A DNA stretch of 64,000 nucleotides from Bubalus kerabau (GCF_029407905.1 NC_073643.1:31214001-31278000), one strand, 5' to 3'; shown: positions 1-10,500, numbered from the stretch's first letter. The notes: a model not told the origin generated them from the letters alone. Made by a program: numbers and translations.

Positions 1-677
1 AGTGATGCCATCCAGCCATCTCATCCTCTGTCGTCCCCTTCTCCTCCTGCCCCCAATCCCTCCCAGCATCAGAGTCTTTTCCAATGAGTCAACTCTTCAC
101 ATGAAGTGGCCAAAGTACTGGAGTTTCAGCTTTAGCATCATTCCTTCCAAAGAAATCCCAGGGCCGATCTCCTTCAGAATGGACTGGTTGAATCTCCTTG
201 CAGTCCAAGGGACTCTCAAGAGTCTTCTCCAACACCACAGTTCAAAAGCATCAATTCTTCGGTGCTCAGCCTTCTTCACGGTCCTACTCTCACATCCATA
301 TATGACCACAGGATAAACCATAGCCTTGACTAGACAGACCTTTGTTGGCAGAGTAATGTCTCTGCTTTTGAATATGCTATCTAGGTTGGTCATAACTTTC
401 CTTCCAAGGAGTAAGCGTCTTTTCATTTCATGGCTGCAGTCACCATCTGTAGTGATTTTGGAGCCCAGAAAAATAAAGTCTGACACTGTTTCCACTGTTT
501 CCCCATCTATTTCCCATGAAGTGATGGGACCGGATGCCATGATCTTTGTTTTCTGAATGTTGAGCTTTAAGCCAACTTTTTCACTCTCCCCTTTCACTTT
601 CATCAAGAGGCTTTTGAGTTCCTCTTCACTTTCTGCCATAAGGGTGGTGTCATCTGCATATCTGAGGTTATTGATAT
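1..677 (-). mobile_element. BovB (RTE) LINE fragment, truncated by window edge
   Basis: Minus-strand BovB retrotransposon fragment. The minus frame from 639 to 97 encodes the C-terminal side of the reverse transcriptase, starting just after the catalytic YADD region (MAESEEEL) and running through RRLLRVPW to GHFM, where a TGA at 97-99 replaces a codon that is Arg or Gln in sister copies. Homology stops abruptly at about 677, inside the region that continues in the 11-kb copy, so the element is 5'-truncated there. Its 3' end lies outside the window. It is a dead copy; the open frames on the plus strand here are antisense shadows. Confidence 0.93.
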
Positions 678-1361
678 TACAGGAACATTAATGCCACAAA
701 TGTCCGTGGTACCTGAATCCCACTGGCTCTTGTTGCGCCTTATTATTATTATTTTTTTTTTGAAACCTGGCTTTCATGGATGTGCTCTTATTTGAGCTCT
801 AGACAGGTTTTCTGAGTCTGAGCCTCAGAAAAGTGTGGCAAAGCATCTTAATTCTTTGACTATGTGCGAATTCTTTCTTAATATATGTGGTGGCCATGAG
901 CATGCCTCTGGAATTAGAGATGGTAACTAGCCAGTTATTCCCAGGTCCTGAGTTATGAACTCTATCCTTACATTTGTACCAAAGCCACACTTCTCATAGT
1001 CTGCTCCCAGCTAGTGAGCCAGTGGAAACTCTGGGGCAGACCCATTCCTGAGAGATACAGACTCCTGTGGTGACTGTGACATGGAGTCCTGCTGAAATGT
1101 CCTTGGTCAGCACACATTCTGGGTTGCTTTTTTCTACCCTTCATCCCTCTGTTCTTCACTTGGGGTCAGTCTGACATTATGGTCTGATGGTTCTCCCAGC
1201 CTTTCCCACCTCCTTTCCTATTTTTCATAATAAGACCCAGCATATTTTAATGCCATTTTGGCATTCATTCCTCAGAGAACTAGACTAATACAATATATAC
1301 TTAAAAAATATGTCTATGGATCTCTCACACTAGAGTAAGAAGTACCTCTCTATGATGCAAG
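678..1361. other. Unassigned sequence
   Basis: No gene or clear repeat is recognised. There is a T-rich tract at about 742-761. The stretch at about 1255-1290 (agaactagactaatacaat) resembles the 3' end of a MaLR LTR, too short to call. Confidence 0.4.
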
Positions 1362-1484
1362 ACTGAATTTTGCTCCTGTGTCCTTTTATATGCGGAAGTT
1401 CTAACCCTCAATATAATGATATTTGGAGACGCAACCTTTGGGCAATAATTAGATTTAGAAGAGGTCATGAGAGTGGGTTCTAAG

Positions 1485-1687
1485 GCGCTTAGGTCATGTT
1501 TGACTCTTTGCGACCCTATGGACCGTTACCTCCCAGGCTCCTCCTTCCATGAGACTCTCTAGGCAAGAATACTGGAGTGGATTGCCATGCTGTCCTTCAA
1601 GGGATCTTCCCGACCCAGGGATTGAACCCACATCTCTTAGGTCTTCTGAATTGGCAGGCAGATTCTTTACCACTAGCACAACCTGGA
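1485..1687 (-). mobile_element. Bov-tA SINE
   Basis: Minus-strand tRNA-derived SINE. Read in reverse it has the tRNA-like head with its B-box region (reverse of gggattgaaccc), the block ending in tattcttgcc, and the BovB-like 3' part (reverse of gactctttgcgaccc). It interrupts the MaLR LTR. An imperfect duplication (atgagagtgggttct on the left, atgagaggaggagtct on the right) may be its decayed target site. Confidence 0.9.
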
Positions 1688-1822
1688 AATGAGAGGAGGA
1701 GTCTTGCAATAGGATTAGTGTCCTTTTAAGAAAACACCCAGCTTGCTTGCCCTCCCTCAGCCTGTGCACAAAGAAGAGGTCATGTGAGCACACAGATAGA
1801 TAACAGCCATCCACGAGAAAGC

Positions 1823-2145
1823 TTCCCTGATAGCTCAGTTGGTAAAGATTTCGCCTGCAATACAGGAGACCCCAGTTCAATTCCTGGGTTGGGAAGATCC
1901 TCTGGAGAAGGGATAGGCTACCCACTCCACTATTCTTGGGCTTCCCTTGTGGCTCAGCTGGTAAAGAATCTGCCTGCAATGAGGGAGACCTGGGTTTGAT
2001 CCCTGGGTTGGGAAGAGCCCCTGGAGAAGGGAAAGGCTACTCACTCCAGCATTCTGGAATGAGAGCTACTCATTCCAGAATTCCAGGGACTGTATATATA
2101 TAGTCCATGGGGTCACAAAGAGTTGGGCACGACTGAGCAACTATC
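1823..2145 (+). mobile_element. Head-to-tail Bov-tA SINE pair
   Basis: A first Bov-tA unit starts at 1823 with an A-box-like tagctcagttggtaaag and stops mid-body at about 1937. A second unit starts at about 1938 (gggcttcccttgtggctcag) and runs to the 3' motif cacgactgagcaac near 2141. The second unit has an unusual inverted repeat in its body (see 2051-2081). The pair and the following (TA)n tail form the second interruption of the MaLR LTR. Confidence 0.88.
2051..2081. repeat. Perfect 13-bp inverted repeat with 5-nt loop
   Basis: The arms attctggaatgag (2051-2063) and ctcattccagaat (2069-2081) are exact reverse complements separated by agcta. The hairpin replaces the usual Bov-tA body sequence here. 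A second, weaker inverted repeat (ggact...agtcc around a TATA run) follows at about 2087-2106. Confidence 0.85.
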
Positions 2146-2203
2146 ATATATATATATGTATGTGTGTATATATATATATATATACACATGCATACATACA
2201 TAC
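2146..2203. repeat. (TA)n/(TG)n/(CATA)n compound microsatellite
   Basis: Alternating AT, GT and CATA units directly follow the SINE 3' end, so this is probably the expanded SINE tail. Confidence 0.9.
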
Positions 2204-2514
2204 AAGAGATAGGAAGAGAGACTTCACCAGAACCCAATCAGTCAGAACCTTATCTTGGACTTTATAGCTTCTCGATGTATGAGAAAATAATTGCTTGTGC
2301 AAATCTCCCAGTCTATAGTATTTTGTTAGGACAGTTTAAGCAGAGGAAGACAGAGGGAAAGTTGATGTCACTCTTTCCTTTTGTCCCCACCTCTACAGCC
2401 AGAGCTTGGCTCTATCTGCTAAACACAGCCACATGGCCATGGATAGTGGCTGCAGAAGGTTTGAGGTCTGGAAACGTCTGCAATGGTGTCTTAACAGGGT
2501 TGCTAACATTATTT

Positions 2515-2670
2515 CAGAGAAGGCAATGGCATCCCACTCCAGTACTCTTGCCTGGAAAATCCATGGACAGAGGAGCCTGGTAGGCTGCAGTCCACGGGGT
2601 CGCTAAGAGTCGGACACGACTGAGCGACTTCACTTTCACTTTTCTCTTTCATGCATTGGAGAAGGAAATG
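2515..2670 (+). mobile_element. Bov-A2 SINE, 3'-truncated, with exact TSD
   Basis: First Bov-A monomer (cagagaaggcaatggc onward) plus the linker between the two monomers (ttcactttcacttttctc), ending at the first bases of the second monomer. The flanks gctaacattattt at 2502-2514 and 2671-2683 are an exact 13-bp TSD. The second monomer and the (AGC)n tail are absent, unusual for an element whose TSD is intact. Confidence 0.9.
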
Positions 2671-2683
2671 GCTAACATTATTT

Positions 2684-3324
2684 AGAATGGGATAATTCTC
2701 TGGGCGACACTGTCACATGCGTTCCAGGGTATTTAGCACCCCTAATCCCTGCCCATTAAATATCAGTGGGGCCTCCCAGTCCCTGGGGCAACGAAAACCA
2801 CCCCCACATATTTCCAAACACCCCTTGGGGCAAGATGGTACTGCTTCCAAGTGCAACCAACTGGCTTCTCTAGTGTCTAAGCTTTTAATCATCTTGCTTC
2901 ACTACTAGGCTCATCATTGGCAGGTAAAAGTTTGTCCAGTGGTCAGAGCCCAGGGAGTTGGAGAGGAAAACATTTCATTCCTTGGTGTTTGGTGAGAAAG
3001 TTTCCTTGTGCTGTAGGGTTTCCAGGGCTAATCCAAGGTTGGTTGTTAAGTATCATCTGAGCTCCAGGCCCTGGGGAAGCAGGATGGCATGTGTCCAATG
3101 GGTGTTCAGTCAGAATTGCATGTTGAGAAATTCTTTAACTGACTTCTTGCCTCCAGACAGAATATATTAAATTTATGGCGAGTGTCACCATTTTCCCTGG
3201 CTGACCCTCAGCTATTTGTCTTAGACCCTGCTCTAAAAAATCCCTTCCTTAATTAGTCTTGCTGCATTTTATACCAGCTGCTTCTTGCCTTGACATCCTG
3301 TACCCTAAGAGACCATATAACACA
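2684..3324. other. Unassigned sequence
   Basis: No coding sequence or repeat is recognised; short open frames lack any familiar motif. Confidence 0.4.
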
Positions 3325-3510
3325 TGGTAGTTTAGAGGCCGAGTTCTGGAGTGAGATAAGTGGTTCAGATCCTACCACTGTCCTGATCAGTTGTGTAACT
3401 GTTATTTGTATAACTAAGAACAACATTCTTGTTTTCGGTCTATAAAAGAGGGGCAGCAGTAATTTTCCCTACTTCCTTGGCTTGTTGGGAGGATAAGTGA
3501 AATTCCTAAC
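3325..3510 (+). mobile_element. MIR SINE fragment
   Basis: Diverged sense MIR: gagttctggagtgag, then a CORE-like ttgtgtaactgtt, the tataaaagagg element and a ttgttgggaggataagtg block in the usual order. Confidence 0.65.
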
Positions 3511-3744
3511 ATTCAGGGGGCAAGAAAACAACAATTGCCTGTAAAAGTTTCCTGACAGACAACACTCAGTGGCTTTACCAAGGAAATTCTCAAATTTCTC
3601 TGCCATTTTAGGGGGTTGGATTAGTTAAAGCTTCAGTTAAAATGTAAATATTGAGGAACTCTTGGAGTACAGAGTTTGTGTGTAATTTACCTTCATAGTC
3701 CTCTCAACTAACCCACAGAAAATGAGCACTGAATGATGAGGTTT

Positions 3745-3868
3745 TGTTTGTTTTTATTGAAGTATAATTTGATTTACAATATCATACTTGTTTCAGGTGT
3801 GCAACAGTGATTCAGTAATATATATATGTGTGTGTGTGTGTGTCTCTATATATATGTATGTGTGTGTG

Positions 3869-3927
<59 letters not shown>

Positions 3928-4078
3928 ATGTGTTCTTTTTTTGATTCTTTTCCCTTAGAGGTTATTACAAATATTTAGGAGAGTTCCTTATGCTATGTGG
4001 TGGGACCTTATTGATTATCTATTTTATATAAATTACTATGTATATGTTAATCCTAAGCTAATTTATCCCTCACCCAGA
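3745..4078. mobile_element. L1-type 3' UTR fragment with internal microsatellite
   Basis: The string ttattgaagtataatttgat, then ttcaggtgtgcaacagtgat, and after the microsatellite gttattacaaatattta and ttgattatctattttatata, match a widespread laurasiatherian L1 3'-UTR pattern. No coding part remains. Family assignment is by recognition only. Confidence 0.55.
3818..3932. repeat. (TA)n/(TG)n compound microsatellite
   Basis: About 115 bp of alternating TA and TG blocks in two near-repeats, each of the form (TA)n(TG)n tctatata. It lies inside the L1 fragment and is likely polymorphic. Confidence 0.93.
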
Positions 4079-4111
4079 TGGTCGTAGTTGAACATGTTCA
4101 AAGGCTATATA

Positions 4112-4604
4112 GCAGACCTCATTTTATTGCAGTTTGCTTTATGGACCTTCACAGATGCTGGTTTTTTTTATTTTTTATTTTAACAAATCATGGTTTGTGG
4201 CAACCCTTCGTCAAGCAAGTTTCCCTGGTGCGTCTGTTCACTTTGTGCCTGTGTGTCAGGTATTGGTAATTCCTGCAGTAGTTCACACTTTTTCATGATT
4301 ATTCTATTCGTTATGGTGATCTATGGTCAGTGATCTTTGATGTGACTATTGCAAAAAGACTATGGCTCTATGAAGGCTCGAATGATGGTTAGTATTTTTT
4401 TTTTAGCAATAAAGTATTTTAAATTAATATATGTGCATTCTTGGACATAATTCTATTGCACACTGAGTAGACTACTGTATACTGTAAACATAACTTTTGC
4501 CTGCATGAGGAAAGCAAAAAATCCACGTGCTTTGCTGTATTAGGACAGTTGCTCTGTTGGAGTGGTCTGGAACCAAGTCTGCGGTGCTTCCAAGGTCTGC
4601 CTGT
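4112..4604. mobile_element. Non-autonomous Tigger (pogo) DNA transposon
   Basis: Terminal inverted repeats are visible as cagacctcattttattgc on the left and its diverged counterpart aaggtctgcctg on the right, next to TA. The interior keeps Tigger1-like sequence (gtttgtggcaaccc, ttatggtgatctatggtcag, gtgatctttgatgtgac, tagcaataaagtatttt). Only terminal parts remain and no transposase frame survives. Confidence 0.82.
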
Positions 4605-4629
4605 ACAAGGTCACTGTGACAGTAATCAT

Positions 4630-4800
4630 GATAGGAGCTAGCTGTGAACAAGTGCTTCCTGAGTGACAGGCTCTATTCTAGTGTTTTACATATATATTAA
4701 GTTATTTAATCCTTATAAGGTAGATAGTTTTATCATTTCCATTTTACAGTGAGGAAACGAAGTTCAGAGAGATTAATTTGCCCAAGTTCACACGGTTTGT
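4630..4800 (-). mobile_element. MIR SINE
   Basis: Antisense MIR with its CORE: ttaagttatttaatccttat, ccattttacagtgaggaaac and the cagagagattaatttgccc / tcacacggt block. Confidence 0.82.
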
Positions 4801-5974
4801 CAATGTGACCTTGGAAAAAGACAAAGTAACTTGAGAGTTTTGGAAACCAAGCTCTGCCTGCTCTCAGCTCCCCAGGGTCAGGTGAACTGGATCTGGAGTA
4901 AAAGAGTGATGGTGATGGTGGTGGTGGGTGGTGGCTTTTCTCCAACAAGCGATCACACAGGACGTCATCTGTTCTCAATTTCCATTCTGGTTGTCTTCCA
5001 TGGCAGCCCTCCAGCCCAGCACACGTGCTCCGGCTGTTGGCCAGGAGCTAAATTTATTTGTAAGCTCAGAGTTCAAGCAGGTACATAAATTACACGTATA
5101 CAGCCTCATTCCTCAGTTCAGCTCGACACAGCTGAGAACCCATCAGGGTTTTCCAGGCTGGCTGCTGCCAGTTCTAAGCCATCAGCCCTTGTTGCAGTGC
5201 CTTCAGCTGCCACCTCCACCCTGCATAGCAGGTACCTTATAAAGAGACTCTGGCACATCTCCTTCCTGCCCACAGTCTTCGATCTGAACTCTGTGCCCAA
5301 CTCAGTGCTCGGGCACTAAGGTGACACGACAGTGAACTCTGTCATGGTCTTACATCTTCTAAGGGTGTGAATCACACACCTCACCATCTTTAACACTTTT
5401 CTGTTCCACCCAGGGTAAAGTGGAACCCTCTTCAAGTGAGTTACAAGTCACTTTACACTCTGGCTCCCACCCACCACTCCAGGATACCTCCCAGGCTGCT
5501 CCCTTCCCACTGGCACCTCCCTGTTCTTCCTTAGTTACTTACAAAGGAGCAGGATATTTTCTTGTCCTACAGACTGGAGAGTCCTTTTTTCCTGAACTGT
5601 TAAGGAACCGTCTTCTGGTGATACAGTTGTGTCCACCAGTATAATTTTTACTTTGTGAGAAGTAGATAAATGCCAGAAAACTGCTTAAAACTTAAATCAT
5701 AAATCTTTTCTGCTTTTATGTTTAGTCACATTGTATGTATGCCTTTCAGAAAAAGTTGTCTAAGGAGGTCCATGTGATAGGCTCAGGCAGATTTGAGAGA
5801 ACTCTCCTCCCCCAGTGACATTTTTTGGAAGGTGAAAAGTCCAGTAGATTGAAAATGCCTTGAGAATAGGGCCTTAATTTGGGTTCTTCTGCAGGATTTG
5901 CCATCTGTTGAACTGAATGGGGAAAGGGTGGAGTCTGCCTAGGATATTTTCAAGGATGAGAAGAGGAGGACAAA
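4801..5974. other. Unassigned sequence
   Basis: No gene or confident repeat. A (GGT/GAT)-rich minisatellite-like patch lies at 4907-4937. Several short open frames are uninformative. Confidence 0.4.
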
Positions 5975-6175
5975 ACACTATGATTTATTGCAGACTACCC
6001 TGCAGCAAATGCTTTATATTACATTATATCCTTTAATCCTCACAATAATTTTATGAAGAAATATTATTGTTCCCATTTTATGAAGGAAGAAACAGACCCA
6101 GAGAGGTTAAGCGTGTTGCCTAGGGTCACACAGCTGGTAGTCGAAATGGAAGTGTCATAATTCAGGTCTCATTCT
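5975..6175 (-). mobile_element. MIR SINE
   Basis: Antisense MIR: ttatatcctttaatcctcac, cccattttatgaaggaagaa, gagaggttaagcgtgttgcc, ggtcacacagctggtag. Confidence 0.85.
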
Positions 6176-7239
6176 CATTCTACAAAAGGACCATCCTGGT
6201 TAAATCTGGTTAAATCTCTCACTTTAGCTCAAATAGATCTTTGTGTTTTGCCCTGTTCCCACAGGACCCTATTTTTTCAAATCTCTAGTGAGGGCCTCTT
6301 GATAGAACAAGAAAGTATGACTCAGTCGCATTTCAAGTTTTATCAGAATTCAGAAGTTTGGGAAACCTTGCAGTTATGCAGATTTTAAAAGTGAAATGAC
6401 AGTGTTTGTCAGTGTTTGCAATCCACTGTCTGGACATTCAGGAGAGTGTCAGAAATCTAACTGGGTAATTTGCTGAAGTTTTATTCAAATGTGCATGTGT
6501 TATGAAATTTTTCAATCACTAGAAATTATTTGCGTTGTTGAATTGTTTCTACCAGAGAACACTATTTTTTTTTTAAAGGAGCTTAATTTCTTATTAAATA
6601 GTGCAATCTATCTGGGGGACTTAATTGCTGTCGATATGGAAATAGGGCCACTTGGGTGATACGTGATTTGTTCCCAGTTGCCAGTTTCTCATGCACTTAA
6701 ACAATCTGTCTCCTTTCAAATGTGACAGTTGGCAGAAATTCTTGGGCATATGAAATTGTGATTGTTTTCAGACATTAAAAATCAGGCTTCAGATCATTCT
6801 TGCTGAGTGGTCTAGCTTCAGCCTCCGCTTGCCTTTTAAACGTAGCTCTAGCTCCCCAACATCATCTTGCATGAAGTAGACTCATTTGGGTGTTTGCGCC
6901 TGGGGAACTGGATTTGATGCTCCCTACCTTTGCACTGGGGTGGCTAACGGCTGCCATTCCCTCATGTAGAGAATCTATCAGCTGCCCAGAGAAGGCAGTG
7001 AAGCGTGTGAAACCCAGGAACAAACTCTATTTCCTAGCAACCAAGGAAAACCATTTCTCCTCTGTCAGCAGGAATGCTCAGATTTATGTAAGCTACAAAT
7101 GCCCGTTATCACCATAATAAACCATATATTTGCAGGCGATATTTACAGCCAGCTTACTGTGGCATTCCATCCTGGCAGCCCCCATGCTTGTGAGTTTTCC
7201 ATTTGGAGCCCCCCAAAATACGATTAGGTGAATGCTGAG
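6176..7239. other. Repeat-poor unique block
   Basis: AT-rich unique sequence with no repeat recognised. It holds an RFX X-box-like site at 7029-7041 and leads into the candidate conserved block at 7240-7565. The short open frames have no recognisable protein motif. Confidence 0.35.
7029..7041. promoter_or_regulatory. Candidate RFX X-box
   Basis: atttcctagcaac fits the X-box pattern RTNNCC-N(0-3)-RGYAAC with a one-base spacer. This is a sequence match only; short motifs like this occur by chance. Confidence 0.25.
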
Positions 7240-7565
7240 TACTAATTTCATGAACAGCAGTGCCTGACAAAGCTACTAACTGCCTAATTATGAAGGAAGA
7301 TTACTGATACAATTAATTGAATGGTTGTAAAATTCCGGTAAAGTCAGATGGTAGTAAAGTCCGTTTTCAATTTACTAGGCTATTAAAAGTATTTCCGGCT
7401 ATAAAATAAACAGACACAAAGCATACTAAACAGGCTAATATGGAAACATAAAAAAGAGAAGGGAGAAGCTTGTCGTAGCAATTAGTGGTTGTGATTAGCT
7501 GCACCACAAACCCAGCAGTGGAAATTAAAGATTAATTTATGACAGCACTCTGGTGAGGGAGATTT
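7240..7565. other. Candidate conserved non-coding element, homeodomain-motif rich
   Basis: A repeat-free block dense in TAAT-core motifs: actaatttca, cctaattatg, caattaattgaatgg, gcaattagtgg, gattaatttatgac. Such clustering in unique, non-coding DNA is typical of developmental enhancers. Conservation is inferred from composition and has not been measured. Confidence 0.3.
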
Positions 7566-7834
7566 GTTGGTAACTGTTCTGCCTACAGGTGGGTTGGGCG
7601 CTTGTCATTTCAGTTGCCAAAGAATCATCCCCAGCTTAGGCTATGTGTCAGCCTTCCTTGGGACTGTTCTGTCTGTTACCTGGAGTTGAAAGACGCTCAA
7701 TCAACACATTTCCTCATTCAGAGCCTTAGTTTCCCAACAGGAGTAAGCTGGGCTAGGGGCCTTTTAGCTCCAAGAGAACCTAAGATGATCTGGTCCAACA
7801 CTACATCCTAGCAACCTGCATCTTTGCTGACCCT

Positions 7835-8068
7835 TACGTGCAGTATACCTGTTCATGTGCTCATACCCTTTACCTGGACACTGTCCTCTCCACCCTCTCA
7901 TGGGAAACCCTTCTCAGTCTCTACATCCTGGAGAGTTTTCTTAAGAACCCAATCTCCATACTGCCCACTCACAGTTCATCTTCACTGCCTCTGTCCTGGC
8001 TATATTTTCAGTTCCAACAGCCGATAAGTTCCTGAGGAGCTCAATAAAGATATGGGAATTGATTGAGG
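7835..8068 (+). mobile_element. L2 LINE 3' fragment
   Basis: Diverged sense L2: the ctttacctggacactgtcct region and the 3' end gctcaataaagatatggga followed by ttgattgag. The BovB element at 8083 inserted just past its end. Confidence 0.5.
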
Positions 8069-8082
8069 GTAAAGGACTTGCA

Positions 8083-8585
8083 TATTTAAAAGCAGAGACA
8101 TTACTTTTCCAACAAAGGTCCGTCTGGTCAAGGCTATGGTTTTTCCTGTGGTCATGTATGGATGTGAGAGTTGGACTGTGAAGAAAGCTGAGCACCAAAG
8201 AATTGATGCTTTTGAAGTGTGGTGTTGGAGAAGACTCTTGAGAGTCCCTTGGCCTGCAAGGAGATTCAACCAGTCCATTCTAAAGGAGATCAGTCCTGGG
8301 ATTTCTTTGAAAGGAATGATGCTAAAGCTGAAACTCCAGTACTTTGGCCACCCCATGCAAAGAGTTGACTCATTGGAAAAGACTCTGATGCTGGAAGGGG
8401 TTGGGGGCAGGAGGAGAAGGGGACGACAGAGGATGAGATGGCTGGATGGCATCACCGACTCGATGGATGTGAGTCTGAGTGAACTCCGGGAGTTGGTGAT
8501 GGACAGCGGGGCCTGGCGTGCTGCGATTCATGGGGTCACAAAGAGTTGGACACGACTGAGTGACTGACTGAACTGAACTGAACTG
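8083..8585 (+). mobile_element. BovB LINE, 5'-truncated, with 12-bp TSD
   Basis: Sense BovB 3' end. The frame at 8136-8567 encodes the C-terminal part of the polymerase (VMYGCESWTVKKAEHQR, RRLLRVPW, FGHPMQRVDSLEKTL, RRRRGRQRMRWLDGI) and reaches the natural C-terminus TRLSD without an internal stop. A (gactgaact)n-like tail follows at 8562-8585. The exact direct repeat aaaggacttgca at 8071-8082 and 8586-8597 is the target-site duplication. The RT catalytic core is missing, so the copy is dead on arrival. Confidence 0.95.
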
Positions 8586-8597
8586 AAAGGACTTGCA

Positions 8598-9114
8598 GGA
8601 CAGGAAGTGTTCCACATTGTGATCTGTTTCTCCTGGAAGATGTTGAAAAGTTGAGCAGATACTCTATAAGAACTTGTCACTCTACAGAAATAACAGGAAC
8701 ACTAGTTGGTATGAAATTTTGCCCTCAAAAGGTCTTTGGTGTTCTGATGTCCAAGATAGCCATAAAATAGATTAATAGGCATGTTGCCAACCTCACCACT
8801 GAGAGGATGAAGGCTTAGAGACAGCTGGCCCGGGTTCTGATGGGTTAAGCTGAAGAACTCCTCTAAGGATTTCTTAAACCCTAACTGTGTGGTCCTCATC
8901 TGTAGAATGAGCACAGCAACCTTAGGGGGCTTTTTTACCCCACTTTGAGAATAATGTCTAACATATGATTTATCATATGCAGTAAAGACTTTATGTAGCA
9001 GATGAAGCTGGGGCGCATTGCCTTTTTTACATCTTCTTCTTGGCCTGGACGATTGGAGATTGCTTCACCAAATTTTAAGCGCCACCATCCCCTTCTTGTT
9101 TCTTTAGCCTAGAC
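8598..9114. other. Unassigned sequence
   Basis: Unique sequence; no repeat, gene or RNA recognised. Confidence 0.4.
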
Positions 9115-9290
9115 CTGGGATTCTCCAAGTGTGGTCTTTAGATCAGCAGCATTGGCATTCCCAGGGAGCAGGGGAGAAATGTAAATCCTTGGGCCCATCC
9201 CAGGTCAACTAGTTTACCTGGAATTGTCTAGAACCTGCTGCCTAACAAGATCTCAAGTGTTTCCGATGCACAGGCTAAAAATCATCTCAA
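9115..9290 (-). mobile_element. MER5A-like hAT-Charlie element
   Basis: Antisense MER5A pattern: caagtgtggtc, atcagcagcattggcat, gggcccatcccagg, taacaagatctcaagtg, gatgcacaggctaaaa. This is a non-autonomous DNA transposon remnant. Confidence 0.72.
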
Positions 9291-9561
9291 GTTTTTGTTG
9301 AACATAAACCTCTTTGACTCTTCTCTGGAGATTCTCCACAACATTGGGTTTAGGATGAGGCCTGGGTGTTTGTGTGGGTAACTCCTGCCTACATGGGTTT
9401 CTTTTCCTGAGGAAATTTCAGAGTTCTCTGCTCTGAGCGGTTTTCAGTACTGAAATTAGGAATACACTCATAATAATTCCATTCAACTAAGTAAAAGTGA
9501 AGCCCAGGTGCTTTGCTGGCAATTCTAATGTACAAGCAGGGGCTTGCAGCCACTCTCTCAG

Positions 9562-9906
9562 TCGTGGCTCTCAAAACGTGGTCCACGGACCAGTAGGAAC
9601 AGCTCAACCTGGGACCTTGTCATAAATGCAAATGAGGGGCCTGCCTTCCTTGAAGTGAGCCCAGTTATGTGTTTTAATAAGTTCTTCAGACAAGACTGGG
9701 CTATGTAATTCATGGGGCCCACTGTGAATTGAAAACACAAGGCTCTTATTCAGAAATTATTAAGAATGTAAGATGGTGACAGCATAGCACTGAACCATAG
9801 CTAGAGTGTTCTAGGCAAGGAGTCCTGTGTGACTGCACAGCACATACACCACGAACCTGACTGCCTGCAAGTGACTCTTGTGACCACTGAAGTTTGAGAA
9901 TGACTA
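9562..9906 (-). mobile_element. MER5A-like element interrupted by an older-type hAT fragment
   Basis: A left half (ctctcaaaacgtggtccacg ... aaatgcaaatgaggggcc, 9562-9648) and a right half (gtgactcttgtgaccactga, 9868-9906) match the two ends of MER5A. Between them, about 9700-9860 (attcatggggcccactgtga ... gactgcacagcacatacacc) resembles a different old mammalian repeat that is also present near 42995-43060. Confidence 0.5.
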
Positions 9907-9984
9907 GTCTGGGTGTAGGTGGTGTTTCCACTCTTGGCGTGGTCCAGGAATGACTCTTGGGACTTATAAGCCACTGGCCCTGAA

Positions 9985-10150
9985 GTGATGATAATAATAC
10001 CAATCATTGATCATTTGTGATGTTCTAGGCACTGAACTTGCACTTCTCACGTGTTTTTGTCATTAAAGTCTCACAGCAAGCCCAGGAAAGGATGCTGTTA
10101 CCTTCATTCCCATTGTGCAGATGAGGAAACTCAGCACCAAGGCCAAAAGC
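9985..10150 (-). mobile_element. MIR SINE
   Basis: Antisense MIR: tgttctaggcactgaact, cattgtgcagatgaggaaac and flanking blocks. Confidence 0.75.
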
Positions 10151-10364
10151 CATTGGTAGGTTGAGTATTTTGAATATCAACTGCCTGCCTCCTTCTTCAC
10201 CCTTCTTCCTGCGCCAGTAATTATCAGCCCTTAGAACATCCTCGCTCCTTACTCCATGGGTGGGGACTTATTGGAATAGAAGGGCCTCTAGGATCTCTAA
10301 GAAGGGGCCAAGAATTTTGCTCCAGCAAAATAGAGGGTTTATAATCATGGGTTTTCTACTTATC

Positions 10365-10500
10365 TTTTTGTCAGTGAGGAACTAGGGGCTCAGATGGGGG
10401 ACAGAGCTACCAAGCGACAGAGTCAAGATTTGAGTCCAGCAACCTCCCATCTCAAATGCTTCTCTTCTTTCCAGGCTGCCATGGTTGTAAATACTCTTTT
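10365..10500 (-). mobile_element. MIR SINE fragment
   Basis: Short antisense MIR piece: gtgaggaactaggggctcag, then gacagagtcaagatttgagt. Confidence 0.5.

Larger units (their letters stand above)
1362..2345 (+). mobile_element. MaLR (MLT1/MST-type) solo LTR, split in three by SINEs
   Basis: Three collinear pieces make one ancient ERVL-MaLR LTR: about 1362-1484 (ccctcaatataatgatattt and the following gaggtcatgagagtggg), 1688-1822 (ataggattagtgtcc), and about 2204-2345 (the ttcaccagaaccc motif and the poly(A)-region-like gtctatagtattttgttag). The order matches the MaLR LTR pattern also seen intact at 31329-31706 and 50848-51212. Two later SINE events sit in the gaps. No internal retroviral coding sequence accompanies it. 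Confidence 0.72.

Noticed and set aside
1823..1900. tRNA gene from A-box and B-box-like sequence
   Set aside because: It is the tRNA-derived head of a Bov-tA SINE. The same applies at 19932, 29140 and 44310; no complete cloverleaf with acceptor stem is present.
4907..4937. Expressed GGT-repeat protein
   Set aside because: A short simple-sequence patch inside a short frame; no coding support.
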